A stretch of DNA of 64,000 nucleotides, from positions 1-64,000 of the forward strand of contig JBNGIQ010007706.1 of assembly GCA_049999765.1 (NCBI GenBank), read 5' to 3'. Source of the stretch: Phaeoceros laevis. Its lineage: Eukaryota > Anthocerotophyta > Anthocerotopsida > Notothyladales. Of this stretch, positions 35,911 to 49,618 are shown one piece after another. Below the pieces are notes generated by a model. The model ran no database searches. It was not told the origin of the DNA and saw only the letters and a program-made list of their open reading frames with translations. Each line of letters starts with the position of its first letter. Positions within the stretch are counted from its first letter, which is position 1. A program made the translations under genes and the position numbers.

Positions 35911-38240
35911 ATGAATTGCTGTTTGAACAACCTTCTGATGGATTCCTCCCTTTGTCCTGACGTTCGGTGCCTGCCTCTGAATTTGCGCGTTTGTCCTGGT
36001 GTTTCCGGTTCTCCGCGCGGTGCTAGCAAGCGGCTGAATTTTTACCCAACGCTAAGCAGCAACCGGTCAGCTGGTCCACAGACTACAAGCAGAAGAGCCT
36101 GGAGCTTGAGAGATGGGAGTAGATTGAGTTGCTCAAGCACAAACAGTCACCACTCTTTGAACAGTGTGCTCCCTGAATCTCCGGATAAAATAGAGGCCCC
36201 CTCCCCGGAACAGGATGTGGTAGGGGAAACAGGGACTTCCAGCAAGGCAGAATCACTCAGTAAGTCACCAGAATTTGTGAATTCACAGGAGGAGGATCTC
36301 AATGCAAACAAGGATGTGGGCTTTCCTGTTGATGAGGTAAGTTCTTCATTTCTAGGCAAGGCAGAGCCTCCTGCGTTTTCAAAGGCTGAAGATCAAGCGG
36401 TCCTGGATAGTGTGGGTGTCGCCATGGAATCGTCTCGTCACAATATTTCCAATTCTGGCGAAGCTCGGGGAAAAAAGTCGTCACAGGTTCTTGAGCAGCT
36501 GACTGCAACTTTCAGCGACCTGGACTCAGCTCTGGGAGACATCAACTCGTCTGTGAAGCAGCTCAATTTCTCACCCAATGAGTCCAGAGTTTTTTCCTCT
36601 CCTGACGAAGTGAGCTCGATGCCGGAGGAGGTGAATTTCTCTTCTCACCACCCCTATGATCCCCACAAGCCGAGTTTCAGCCCTCTCCTTCCAGAAGCCT
36701 ACAGGCCGTATCCTTCCTTCGAGGGCTGGTTCATTAGGCTGCTGGATCCAGAAAAGAGACTGAGTGTGGGGTTAATCATGGCCACCAACTATGCTACTAA
36801 TGAAAGCCAGGTTACACTCCTCTACTGCCCTTCCACTTGGTTGGAGCCTGACTTGGACAACAAGAGTGTGAAAGATGGTGCCAGCGATGCAACAGCTGGT
36901 GACGGTGAAACAGAGCTCCCTGGTTATGATTCGAAGACGGATCCAACTCAGGCCCCAGTCAAAACAATTGCTGTAGCTGTCATGACCAAGGTGCGTGTTC
37001 TGTACATTACATTGCATTTGTGCAAGATTGTTAAATTGCTCTTAGTAATATCCTCAAACAGGAGGCGAGGTTTAGCCAACGGCAACATACTGCTGAAGAT
37101 GCAGAAAAGGACAGCTCTATTGCTGGGTTTGAGTGGGAGGCTCCAGGGTTGGGCAAGATCACAGCGAAGCCCCACGAGACTGATATAGATGTCACCGTGC
37201 AAGGCTACCACTTCACAACCCATCTAACCGACGAGGTGCAGATGAATCTCAAGGCTCAAAGATATTTCATGACATGTGTGATACACATAGCTCACGTTTT
37301 AGTCGCTTGGGGATGTGCAGATTCTATGGAACGAGAAGCAGTCGGAGGCTGGTCCTGAAGGTTGGGCCCGGAAAGTACCTCTTTTTCCAACTCATTGGTA
37401 TGTGTACAGCCTAGGATCAAAAGCTAGTTACCAGCTATCAAACCCAGAACTAGGAATCAACGAAGAAGGCACAGGATATGCACATCAGGAGAAAAACTGG
37501 GGTGAGACCTTCCCTGCTGGCCATGTTTGGGTACAGGCCATGTCACTCGAAAATGATGCTCAGGTACCATTCTGATAGGAGATGAGCCTGGCAAGTCCAT
37601 GAGAGCAAAGTTCCAGTCGTCCTCAAATCGCATCCTTCCCACTTTCCTCCTGTTGTGTTGCTTGTGACAGCTGGTGCTCTCTGGCGCTTATTTTCTGGGT
37701 CCAGGTGGTTTGAAGCTGCCGTATGTGTTCGCCGGGGGGATCCGATCTCAAAAACTCAATCTGGATTTGAGAACAAATGATCCAGGAACTGTATTCAAAG
37801 ACTTCAAAGTGTCTCCGCTTGATGGCTACTTCGAAGTTACGGCAGTCACTTCGTCCCACACTGTTTTGGTAAGATGCTCTTTCTTTCTTCTGATATCCAA
37901 TGTTGGCCAAGTCTGTTGGGTCTCTTGCATTACTCATTATTTGCCCGTGGCCTAGCAGATCAAGAGCACCGCGCCACCCTACACTTTCTCGAATCCTGTT
38001 CTAGCACCAATAGGCAAATTGGACTGGAAACCAGCGTGCAGAGAAACATACCTGGCGACAGCAGAGGTAGAAGTGCAGGAGCATTCCGCTTGGGGAGTTA
38101 TAGGTGAACGCAAACTGGTGGAGAAACTGAGCTTTAGTTATGCAGCACTTGAATTTGGGGAGGACTTGCTGGAACAAGCACAGAAACGAGTAGAGGAGGA
38201 AGAGGAGCTGCGTAGCACTGAGCTTACAGCTCAATCTTAA
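35911..38240 (+). CDS. Tocopherol-cyclase-like (VTE1-related) protein
   Basis: Five exons (35911-36990, 37062-37235, 37321-37563, 37671-37868, 37959-38240) join in phase 0 to 658 residues. The family link rests on RPYPSFEGWFIRLLDPEK (EGW near residue 271; VTE1 has RPFFEGWYFKV), HWYVYSLG and GTGYAHQEKNWGETFPAGHVW near residue 475 (VTE1 has a SEKNWG..FP...W.Q block), followed by repeated beta-strand blocks. Tocopherol cyclase closes the chromanol ring of vitamin E in plastids. The N-terminal 60 residues are Ser/Arg/Leu-rich and could be a plastid transit peptide. About 190 acidic, Ser-rich residues follow that VTE1 lacks, and spacing between blocks differs. I call it a divergent family member rather than VTE1 itself. 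The substrate is unknown. Confidence 0.7.
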
Positions 38241-39241
38241 CTTGTAAATACAGATGATGAGGTATTGGACGGGGTACATCTAAGCCTAGCGGCGTTCCTG
38301 CTAGGCTTTTATACCTTTTAAGTGGCGCCGGACTTGTGCTCTCATGTACGAAGTTATGCAAATTGATGCAATAGGGGCAAGTGCTCATTGTAGGGTCAAC
38401 GGGCGACCTGGAAGATCTGTTCCCTTCTTTACCCAATTGACTACCCTTCTTTCCCATCGTAATCATTCGCATCATAGGTAGGTGACGAAGTTCTTGCGAT
38501 TTCTGACAAATGACAGGATGCTAGTCTCTTGCACCCTGTGCTGGACTCTAGCACTTCTAGCATTCCTGCAATAATTGCACGACACATACACACTCCGACA
38601 CAATTCGGAACAACTCGAAACAGCATTCGCGGACACAGACTTAAGTCGACAAAGCTGAAAGGCAGGATACAACAATTTTGGTAATGCTTCAAAATGGCTC
38701 ACAATGTTTCCACAGGCTCCGCAGAGCACATAATCCTACCGCCTTGGTCATAATCTACTTCGCAATGGCACAATGCGATCCTGGACTTGGGAGGAACTGA
38801 AGATCTCAAAAAAAAACCTGTCAAGTGAACAACTTGCAGGACACATGGTAAGGAAAACAAAAAAAAAGTTCGCAGGGGAAGTCGGGCAAGGAACTCTAGT
38901 CCCAAAGGCTTCAGTCACCTTCAAGCGTTCAGAATATCCAGCCTACACTGACACTCGCCACCTCAAAAGCCCAAAAATTTGGCTTCGCCACCAGCACATG
39001 GCAGCAGGTGGCAACCTTACCACATTGTGAGACGTGAAATAAAGGCTGTTTAAAGTAATCCATGGCTGAATTCAACTTCCACAATCAGGAAGCTAAGGGA
39101 CAAAATTTGCTCAACCATTACAGCCCATGAATCCAGAAACTCCTAATCCAGTAATAGATTAATCACCACTTCCCGAGACCAGCTGCAACCCTTCACCACA
39201 GTTACCCAAATGAACTGGCAGCTGGCTTGCCATCACCGTTC
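38241..39241. other. Intergenic stretch between convergent genes
   Basis: It should contain the 3' UTRs of the tocopherol-cyclase-like gene and PABP. Nothing else is recognised. Confidence 0.6.
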
Positions 39242-42919
<3,678 letters not shown>

Positions 42920-43319
42920 NNNNNNNNNNNNNNNNNNNNNNNNNNNNNNNNNNNNNNNNNNNNNNNNNNNNNNNNNNNNNNNNNNNNNNNNNNNNNNNNN
43001 NNNNNNNNNNNNNNNNNNNNNNNNNNNNNNNNNNNNNNNNNNNNNNNNNNNNNNNNNNNNNNNNNNNNNNNNNNNNNNNNNNNNNNNNNNNNNNNNNNNN
43101 NNNNNNNNNNNNNNNNNNNNNNNNNNNNNNNNNNNNNNNNNNNNNNNNNNNNNNNNNNNNNNNNNNNNNNNNNNNNNNNNNNNNNNNNNNNNNNNNNNNN
43201 NNNNNNNNNNNNNNNNNNNNNNNNNNNNNNNNNNNNNNNNNNNNNNNNNNNNNNNNNNNNNNNNNNNNNNNNNNNNNNNNNNNNNNNNNNNNNNNNNNNN
43301 NNNNNNNNNNNNNNNNNNN
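42920..43319. other. Assembly gap (400 N)
   Basis: A run of 400 N, followed on the right by a GA microsatellite. Confidence 0.98.
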
Positions 43320-44220
43320 CGCTCAGAGAGAGAGAGAGAGGGGCTACAGCACCAGTCCCAACCCGCTCGCTGGCCCTCCCTCCGGCTCACACCCTAGAAT
43401 CTCCCACTCTTTTCCCCTATTGCGGCGCTTCACCTTTTAGGGCACTAGAACCGGATGGTTGAAGGGTTGAAGTACCCTTGCGTTATATATAGGGCTTATG
43501 GTAGAACTTCACGAACCTAGATTGTCATCAGTAGTTTGGCAAACTAACCAAAATTGGTTAGTTAGAACATCGATACGTTTCTTTTCAATTAGGTGAAGAC
43601 GACAATTATTAAAATTCCTATACATGGTGCCATTAGGCTCCTAATCTATCTATGTATCATTTACTCTTGTGTCATAATTATACCAGTAGTGTTTCGCCAA
43701 AAAGTACTGGGGAAGTGATACATACCTCAAAATATAGTACCTTGGAATTACTCAACAACTCAAGCGACTTAGTTTAGGCTCTCGTGAGCAGTTGTGTTGG
43801 AGATGATCACAAGGGGTTTTGGGATCGCTGTTAGTGTGGTGAGGCTAGAGAAACTTTTTGTTGTCCAAACCTTTGTGGAACCTTGTGAATTTGGGGTTTT
43901 GAGCATAAAGGAGCCTAGGGAGGGATTAAGAAGGTGCCCAAGGAAAGATACTAGTGGTTATAAATTTGGCCCGCTGAGGTGCGTAGCTTGTGAATTGGAC
44001 TGTACTCTTTGAGATTTGAGTAAAGTGCAGCATTCGGAGGCTGTTTGCGAGTCTGCATTGTTAACACAGGGGGGCGGGCTCTTAGGAGGCCTAGTGTTGT
44101 GTCCTTTGATGGTCACTGATCAGGCCCCGAACTAGGGTGTGTGTCTTGTTATTTGTAGGTGCTTGCACTGCATACAAGCCCGAAACGGGCACCCAGACTT
44201 AAGTGACGGACCTATGCATG
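43320..44220. other. Unassigned stretch left of the Gypsy remnant
   Basis: No gene is supported. It could hold the 3' end or LTR of the adjacent chromovirus remnant, but I found no matching second LTR in the window. Confidence 0.4.
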
Positions 44221-44224
44221 TAAG

Positions 44225-45790
44225 GCTAGGCCGTTGTAGACAGCAGTGAGTGAGGTTGGTGATGGGTTCCTAGGTCGCGTCTGCCAACAGATATCCTTGT
44301 GAAAGGACTAGAAACTGCCAGCGCCTGCGTACCTGCCCGTGCTAAAGGGATTTCCACCTCAAATTCTGGCTCTCCATATGATAAATCTGCAGGAGGGCAC
44401 GATCTGGTGGCGTCCACGCAGCAGGTCCTGTAATGCAAACAATTGGAAAAGGACCCACCCACCTGTCAAAGAGCTTGCAAATTCATCCAAGAGTCTGTAA
44501 ATGCCGAACAGACAACATGACTAAATCACTCAGGGCGTAAGTCTGCTCCCTCCTATGTCGGTTGACCTGCTGAGACTGCTGGTTGTGTGCTTCCTACACC
44601 TGTTGACATGCCAGCTGCAAAGCTTTGACTCTGGAACGGAGATAATCCGTAGCTACAGGTACTCGTCCATGAGTCGGAATAACAGCATTTAGAATAGTGC
44701 GGGGTAGAGAGCCACACAAGAAAATCGGACTCACTCCAGTGGATGCGTTCACAGATTGTTGAACGCGAACTTAAAAAAATATAAAAATTGCTTCCACTTG
44801 TCCTGTCGGGCACTTACAAAGGCTCTCAGCATGTCCTCCACTATCTGATTGGATCTCTTTGTAGCCCCGTCGCTCCGCGAATAAAATGTTGTGGATAGAC
44901 AAAGCTTGGCCTCAAGTCTTGCATGAATAGCCTGCCAAAAGTCGGAAGTGAATCGAGGATCCTAATAAAAAATGATAGATCCTAGAAGACCATCTAACTT
45001 GTACACATGTATCAACCTCCTCAAATAGTCACACACACACACACACATGTCGCATGAACAAGTCGGCTACATGCTCTGTTGTGCATGTCTTACTAGTAGC
45101 CACCAAATGAGCCATCCTACTGAACTTATTGACGAACACAAGGATTGCATCAAATCCGTCGTGTGTTTTTGGTAATCCAACTATAAAATCGAGTGAAATT
45201 TGCTCCCAAGGGCTTAAGGGAACGGGAATAGGCTTTAGCAACCCACCGGGTCGTGTGCGGGGTGCTTTGATATGCTGGCAGATATCACAGGTTGTCACAA
45301 AATCCCAGACATCGTGTTTCATTTCCTTCCAGCAGTAACACTCATCCAGTGCTGTCAAGGTCCGCCTTGTACCTGGATGGGCAGCTGATGGCACTTTATG
45401 TGCCTCCTGGAGCAGACTCAAACAAATGTGAGCTATGTTAGGGATGTAGAGGTGATTTTGAAAAAAGAGAAGACCTTCCCTTTTTTCCCAATCCAAACCT
45501 TGCTCCTTAATGGTCTTGTATGTTGTCCTGGCTTCAATGTCCATTGGAAGAGCACTACGAATAAAGTGGATAGCAATAGCTCCTAGATTAAAGTATACAA
45601 CAACAACTTAGAACTTGCAAAAGATTGTCTGTAGACCTAGCTACTTGTGTCCGATAAGGACTTGCTTCCTCTCTCTTGCTAGACAATCTGTCACTTGTGC
45701 TAGGCAGCAAGAATGCATTCAAAGCTGAGCTCTCACAAGATTTATGGGCTAGGAATGGCTGTTGGGTGTCACCAGACAAAGCTCATACAG
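44225..45790 (-). mobile_element. Ty3/Gypsy chromovirus remnant (integrase and chromodomain part)
   Basis: The minus strand carries the end of a Gypsy polyprotein. The integrase H2C2 zinc-binding region (AAHPGTRRTLTALDECYCW ... TTCDICQHIKAPRTRPGG) and the start of the catalytic core (WEQISLDFIVGLPKTHDGFD) are open from about 45.54 to 45.03 kb. Past a small insertion, further core pieces follow (DPRFTSDFWQAIHARL; VNASTGVSPIF; RTILNAVIPTHGRVPVATDY), and near 44.23-44.33 kb a chromodomain-like end (GYLLADAT.EPITNL). Stops and shifts in the second half show it is dead. Protease, reverse transcriptase, RNase H and LTRs are not in the window, so only the distal third remains. Confidence 0.85.
45011..45043 (+). 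mobile_element. 33-bp truncated retroposon end inside the Gypsy integrase
   Basis: CACATGT at 45004-45010 and 45044-45050 forms a perfect 7-bp target duplication. The insert has the family 3' signature AACCTCCTCAAATAGTC followed by a CA tail. Without the insert and one duplicate, the integrase frames on the two sides are in register. It is therefore a severely 5'-truncated copy of the element described at 15.6 kb. Confidence 0.75.
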
Positions 45791-45818
45791 AGCTGCTATA
45801 AAAAGCACTAAGGAACCA

Positions 45819-46270
45819 AGCACATTCTCTCTGCTTAGCCCCGTTTATCTCTTGCAGAACTTCTGATCATGCCCACCAACGGGTGCGCCTGTGCTTTGTG
45901 ATGTGATATGATGTGATGTGATGTGATGATTATTTGAGGAGGTTAGACGGCCCCTTTGAGGGTCCCCCCTTGCCCTGAATAGGGCACCCGCAAGCGGACG
46001 GGTGCGCCTGTGCTTTGTCTACATGGAGGAACACGTCTGCTCTGTCCCTCCCTCTCCGCTCTCCTTCTCCCCTCCGCCACCCTCTAACCCACCTCATGTA
46101 GTCACCGGTCGTCATGTCGAGTTCATAGGGTTTGTTGATGATGCCATGGGCATCCACCATAATATTTCAGAGCTTAGCATGGTCAATTAGGTTACCAAGG
46201 GTTATTTATTAACCCCTTTATGTACTTTCTTCTTTTAAGTTTATAAAAGTGCCCCGCGTAGCTAAAAAAA
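45819..46270 (+). mobile_element. Poly(A)-tailed retroposon with 19-bp target duplication
   Basis: AAAAAGCACTAAGGAACCA occurs at 45800-45818 and 46271-46289. The block between ends in a short A run next to the duplication, the signature of L1-type retrotransposition. It could be a 5'-truncated LINE, a SINE or a processed transcript; no coding frame is recognisable. It contains a second insertion (45900-45997). Confidence 0.75.
45900..45997 (-). mobile_element. 98-bp retroposon nested in the poly(A) element
   Basis: A perfect 21-bp direct repeat flanks it (45879-45899 and 45998-46018). On the minus strand it carries the core shared with 15.7 kb (CGGGTGCCCTATT, GGGCAAGGGGGGA, CCTCCTCAAATA) and an ATCAC-type tail. 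It inserted after the poly(A) element around it. Confidence 0.8.
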
Positions 46271-46289
46271 AAAAGCACTAAGGAACCAT

Positions 46290-47440
46290 GCCAATTATCT
46301 TTTTACTGCCATTTAGGCATAGCAAATAGGGGCTAGTTACTTAAACAGAGAAACCTAACTAGACTACCTTTTAGCACTAAGCATGATAAGATATAAACCA
46401 GCAAGGGAGATACAAGTCTCATGACAACTTTCGTGTAGTACCATGTGTAGTACCATGTCGTGGGATTTGCATCGGCCTAAATTAGGAAAAACTTGAAACG
46501 TGAATTAAAAGTTAGAAAATGCATACTGGCAGTTTGCTTGGTAGTTAAGGTGATGATGATGATGAAATATAGTATACTGTCAATTCGTGCTTAAGATAGA
46601 TCATGAACTTTTACTCAATTCAGTGCTTAAGATAGATCATGAACTTTTACTCATTAATTGATGGAGTAGACTGTGTGTGCTGGGATTTGGGATTTATGAC
46701 GTTCACATTGTAAAATAACCCTAATAAAATAATGAGATAGATAGGAATAGATAAAATAATAGTCTACATCCAAGTTGCAAAAGCGTAAAATACGAAAGGG
46801 GAATGTTACGTCCGGGACGTCAAATTGACGCTTCATTGAAAAATGGCGGTTCGAAATCACCGTATATACAGTGTATTTGCAAGTATTTATATCACTTTAT
46901 ACGATCTTATCGATACATACTTAGTTACCATCACTTACTTAGATTTTGAGCATGGCACATGAGTCAGCGACTCCGGAGCGTAGCAATGGCGGGCTTGGCA
47001 CTCACGAGCGTGCATCTTTGAGTTTGGCAACGGGAGCGATAATGGGCAAACAAAAGGGAAATTGTAACTAGCATGTGCTAACTTCAAAATCATACCATAT
47101 AAATACATTTGATTTTTTTTCCCACTTCAAAATCATGCCATATAGATACAGTATTTTGATTTTTTTTCCCACATGTCTATTGCACNNNNNNNNNNNNNNN
47201 NNNNNNNNNNNNNNNNNNNNNNNNNNNNNNNNNNNNNNNNNNNNNNNNNNNNNNNNNNNNNNNNNNNNNNNNNNNNNNNNNNNNNCATAAATACGGTGGT
47301 TATTACGGCTAGCCTGATATCGGTTTGGTGTTAATTAATTAGTATTTTTTATGCCAAACTTAAAAACTTAGGATTCCTTGGAAAATCGATGAAATTTAAC
47401 TAATACAATCAGCCTGTTGAACTGCGTTTTCCGAAATAAA
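46290..47440. other. Gene-free AT-rich stretch
   Basis: No gene. Tandem duplications occur at 46588-46654 (36-bp unit with GCTTAAGATAGATCATGAAC) and 47081-47172 (unit with ACTTCAAAATCAT). An assembly gap lies at 47186-47285. Confidence 0.6.
47186..47285. other. Assembly gap (100 N)
   Basis: A run of exactly 100 N. Confidence 0.98.
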
Positions 47441-47444
47441 TTAA

Positions 47445-47740
47445 CCCTTAAGAGCCCAACCGGACAAAAATATCCAGTTGGGTCTCGTTTACGGTGCTTT
47501 CTACTTTCTCCTATGAGAAAAAATATTTTATTGTTTTATATGGTATTGTTACAAAGGTGACTTCGTGCTAATGCCGATCAGCCTATCAACTTGTTTATTT
47601 GAGGCCATGGCTGGCGGCCAACAAGCAAGAATCCTCCAACGGGTGCTGACGGCCCCTTTATGGGGTCGACACCCCCGGGAAAGCCTAGCCGCATGAATAA
47701 CGGGCGTTTCGGTGCGTTTGGGTGCCCGGGCTTTTAAGGG
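47445..47740. mobile_element. piggyBac-like MITE, copy 1 (TTAA-flanked)
   Basis: TTAA flanks both sides (47441-47444 and 47741-47744). The left end CCCTTAAGAGCCC mirrors the right end, whose reverse complement is CCCTTAAAAGCCC. A TTAA target duplication with ends beginning CCC is typical of the piggyBac superfamily. The first 180 bp matches the element at 52.84 kb, including a near-perfect stem around CCAACCGGA. There is no transposase frame. Confidence 0.65.
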
Positions 47741-47744
47741 TTAA

Positions 47745-48481
47745 CTCTTAAGTGCCGAACTCTACCAATTAGTAGAGTTCGGCATCCAAAGCAATTCCTA
47801 ACATGTGGAAGTGTCAACCAACAATAAAATATAGTCAATATATATATGGTTAGAATCCTCTCCTTCACCTCTCTCCAAATCTGCAATCCGATCTCAAATC
47901 CGATCTCCACAGCTCCCACCATGCCTTCCCGAATCCTTGACTAGGGCTCTAACCCGGGTTCAAGTTTGAGTTTAGATATCCCGACCTCGGCTTTTGCTCC
48001 TCACGCCCAGGAGGTAAACTCCTTTCCGAGCCTACATGTGTCGCTTGGGCCTAGGCTCGGTAAAGTGGTATGGTTTTAAAAGATTGGTTTGGTTCTTGCC
48101 TCCTTCCTCTGCGTGAAGTCATCCTCGTAGGTTTAGATCGGAAGCAGGGCGAGTGCCATAGCGCACCCTCACGCATGCCATCGTCCTATGGGCGAGTGCA
48201 ATGGCGCGCCCTCACACGAGCCCTCAAGGCGAGAGCGATGGCGTGCCCTCACTCTGACCTCAGGGCGAGCGCGATGGCGCGCCCTCACGTTCCTCACGAT
48301 TATTGAATCACCTCAGTGGATTTGGCGCAACGTGAAATGCAGTAAACTCAGGTTCAGAAACAGATTTGGTTTTAAGGGGTGCGCTACATGGAACCAGGAT
48401 GAACCCGGTACTTGGTTCATAAAAAACGTCAATTAGGTGCGCTTTTCGTTTCGGGCAAAACGCCTCGTCGTCCTTTAAGGG
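47745..48481. mobile_element. Possible third TTAA-flanked element
   Basis: It starts at the TTAA shared with copy 1 and ends at ...CTTTAAGGG before TTAA (48482-48485), like the right ends of copies 1 and 2. The left end (CTCTTAAGTGCCG) matches only over about 8 bases. Inside are a perfect 13-bp hairpin (47753-47784) and about four diverged copies of a GC-rich unit (48150-48295, with GATGGCGCGCCCTCAC). Whether this is one element is uncertain. Confidence 0.35.
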
Positions 48482-48485
48482 TTAA

Positions 48486-49618
48486 AGAGGTCGGCAAGCA
48501 AGTGCCCAACCAATATCGAGCGTACGGTATATCTTTTTCGAAAAACTTTATTACGTGATTGATGGTCAGATTACTTCTACTTATCGCGCAACGTTACGCA
48601 TTGAAACTTGAATTGGCGTCGGGGAACGATAATTGCTTTGTCCAAGTGAGTGAAGGTTTACTTTATAATTATCGTGCTTTGGGTAAAAAGTTACAAACCC
48701 TCCTTGGCCACCTCCGTTCGGGCCAATTATGTTCTGTCAAGAGTGTTGCCTAGTGGTCCTTTACACCATCCTCAGTGTGTCATTCTCCATTTTTTTGTAG
48801 GTCCCATGGGAAGAAGTGAAGGGGAGGCAAATGGCAGCACGGATGGAACCAGAGGCACCGCGTACGACCAAACAGTCCATGTGACACCCGTTTTTGCATT
48901 TTGGGGTCGAGTCTGTGTGAAAACCCGCCTTAGCGGGCAGCGCTTTTTTTACAGCGCGGCGTCAATTTCTAGTGACGAACGGAAGTTTGCTACCCATCTT
49001 GCACAAGACATTCTGTGAGCAGGCACGTCAATGGTACATGAGGCACGCTGTTTGATTGCACTACATACTGGCCTAGTCAATTGCCCTCTGCAGGTGAAAT
49101 GAAAGCGGAAGGCTGTAAAGCTATGGCTGGTCAAGTATGGCACACTAGCACTGAGAGAATCACAACTGTACGGAGATTAGTTTAAATCTAATCTAAAGGT
49201 CTGGCCTCGATACCAGTAGGTGGTGCTGGTTACGAGAGGCAGGGGGTGGTAAGGGGCACTCTGTTCGTGAGGGAGCGGGTGAGTGTTTGCCTGTGTGTTG
49301 CTGATGTGAGAGTATCCTGTAATTTGAGATTGGCAGGTTCGGAGACAATGGGGCTGGCGAATGGATGAGGAGTCGAGTGCCTTATTTGCCAGCGCTAGGG
49401 CACTCGGGATTCTCCGGGACCCGGCTGCCACCACCAATCTTGGTAAACCACCCGCGCCAATTTGTACTGCTTGCCCTGCATTGCTCTATAGCTGCGCTGC
49501 AAGCAGTGATTTAGACCAGACCCGCACGGACATGACGTCCCAGGCCATGTTGCAGGCAGCGGGGATGTGAAAGCGTGAGTGGCAATCAGCTTGCCACTCA
49601 CGCTTCCTTTTGCGGAAC
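48486..49618. other. Gene-free stretch upstream of the PPR gene
   Basis: No supported gene. The right end should hold the promoter and leader of the PPR gene that follows. Confidence 0.5.

Noticed and set aside
43320-45790. LTR pair for the Gypsy remnant
   Set aside because: I looked for a repeated TG...CA block on both sides of the integrase region and found none in the window.
47753-47784. Perfect hairpin considered as a microRNA precursor
   Set aside because: The arms are only 13 bp with a 6-base loop, far too short for a plant pre-miRNA.
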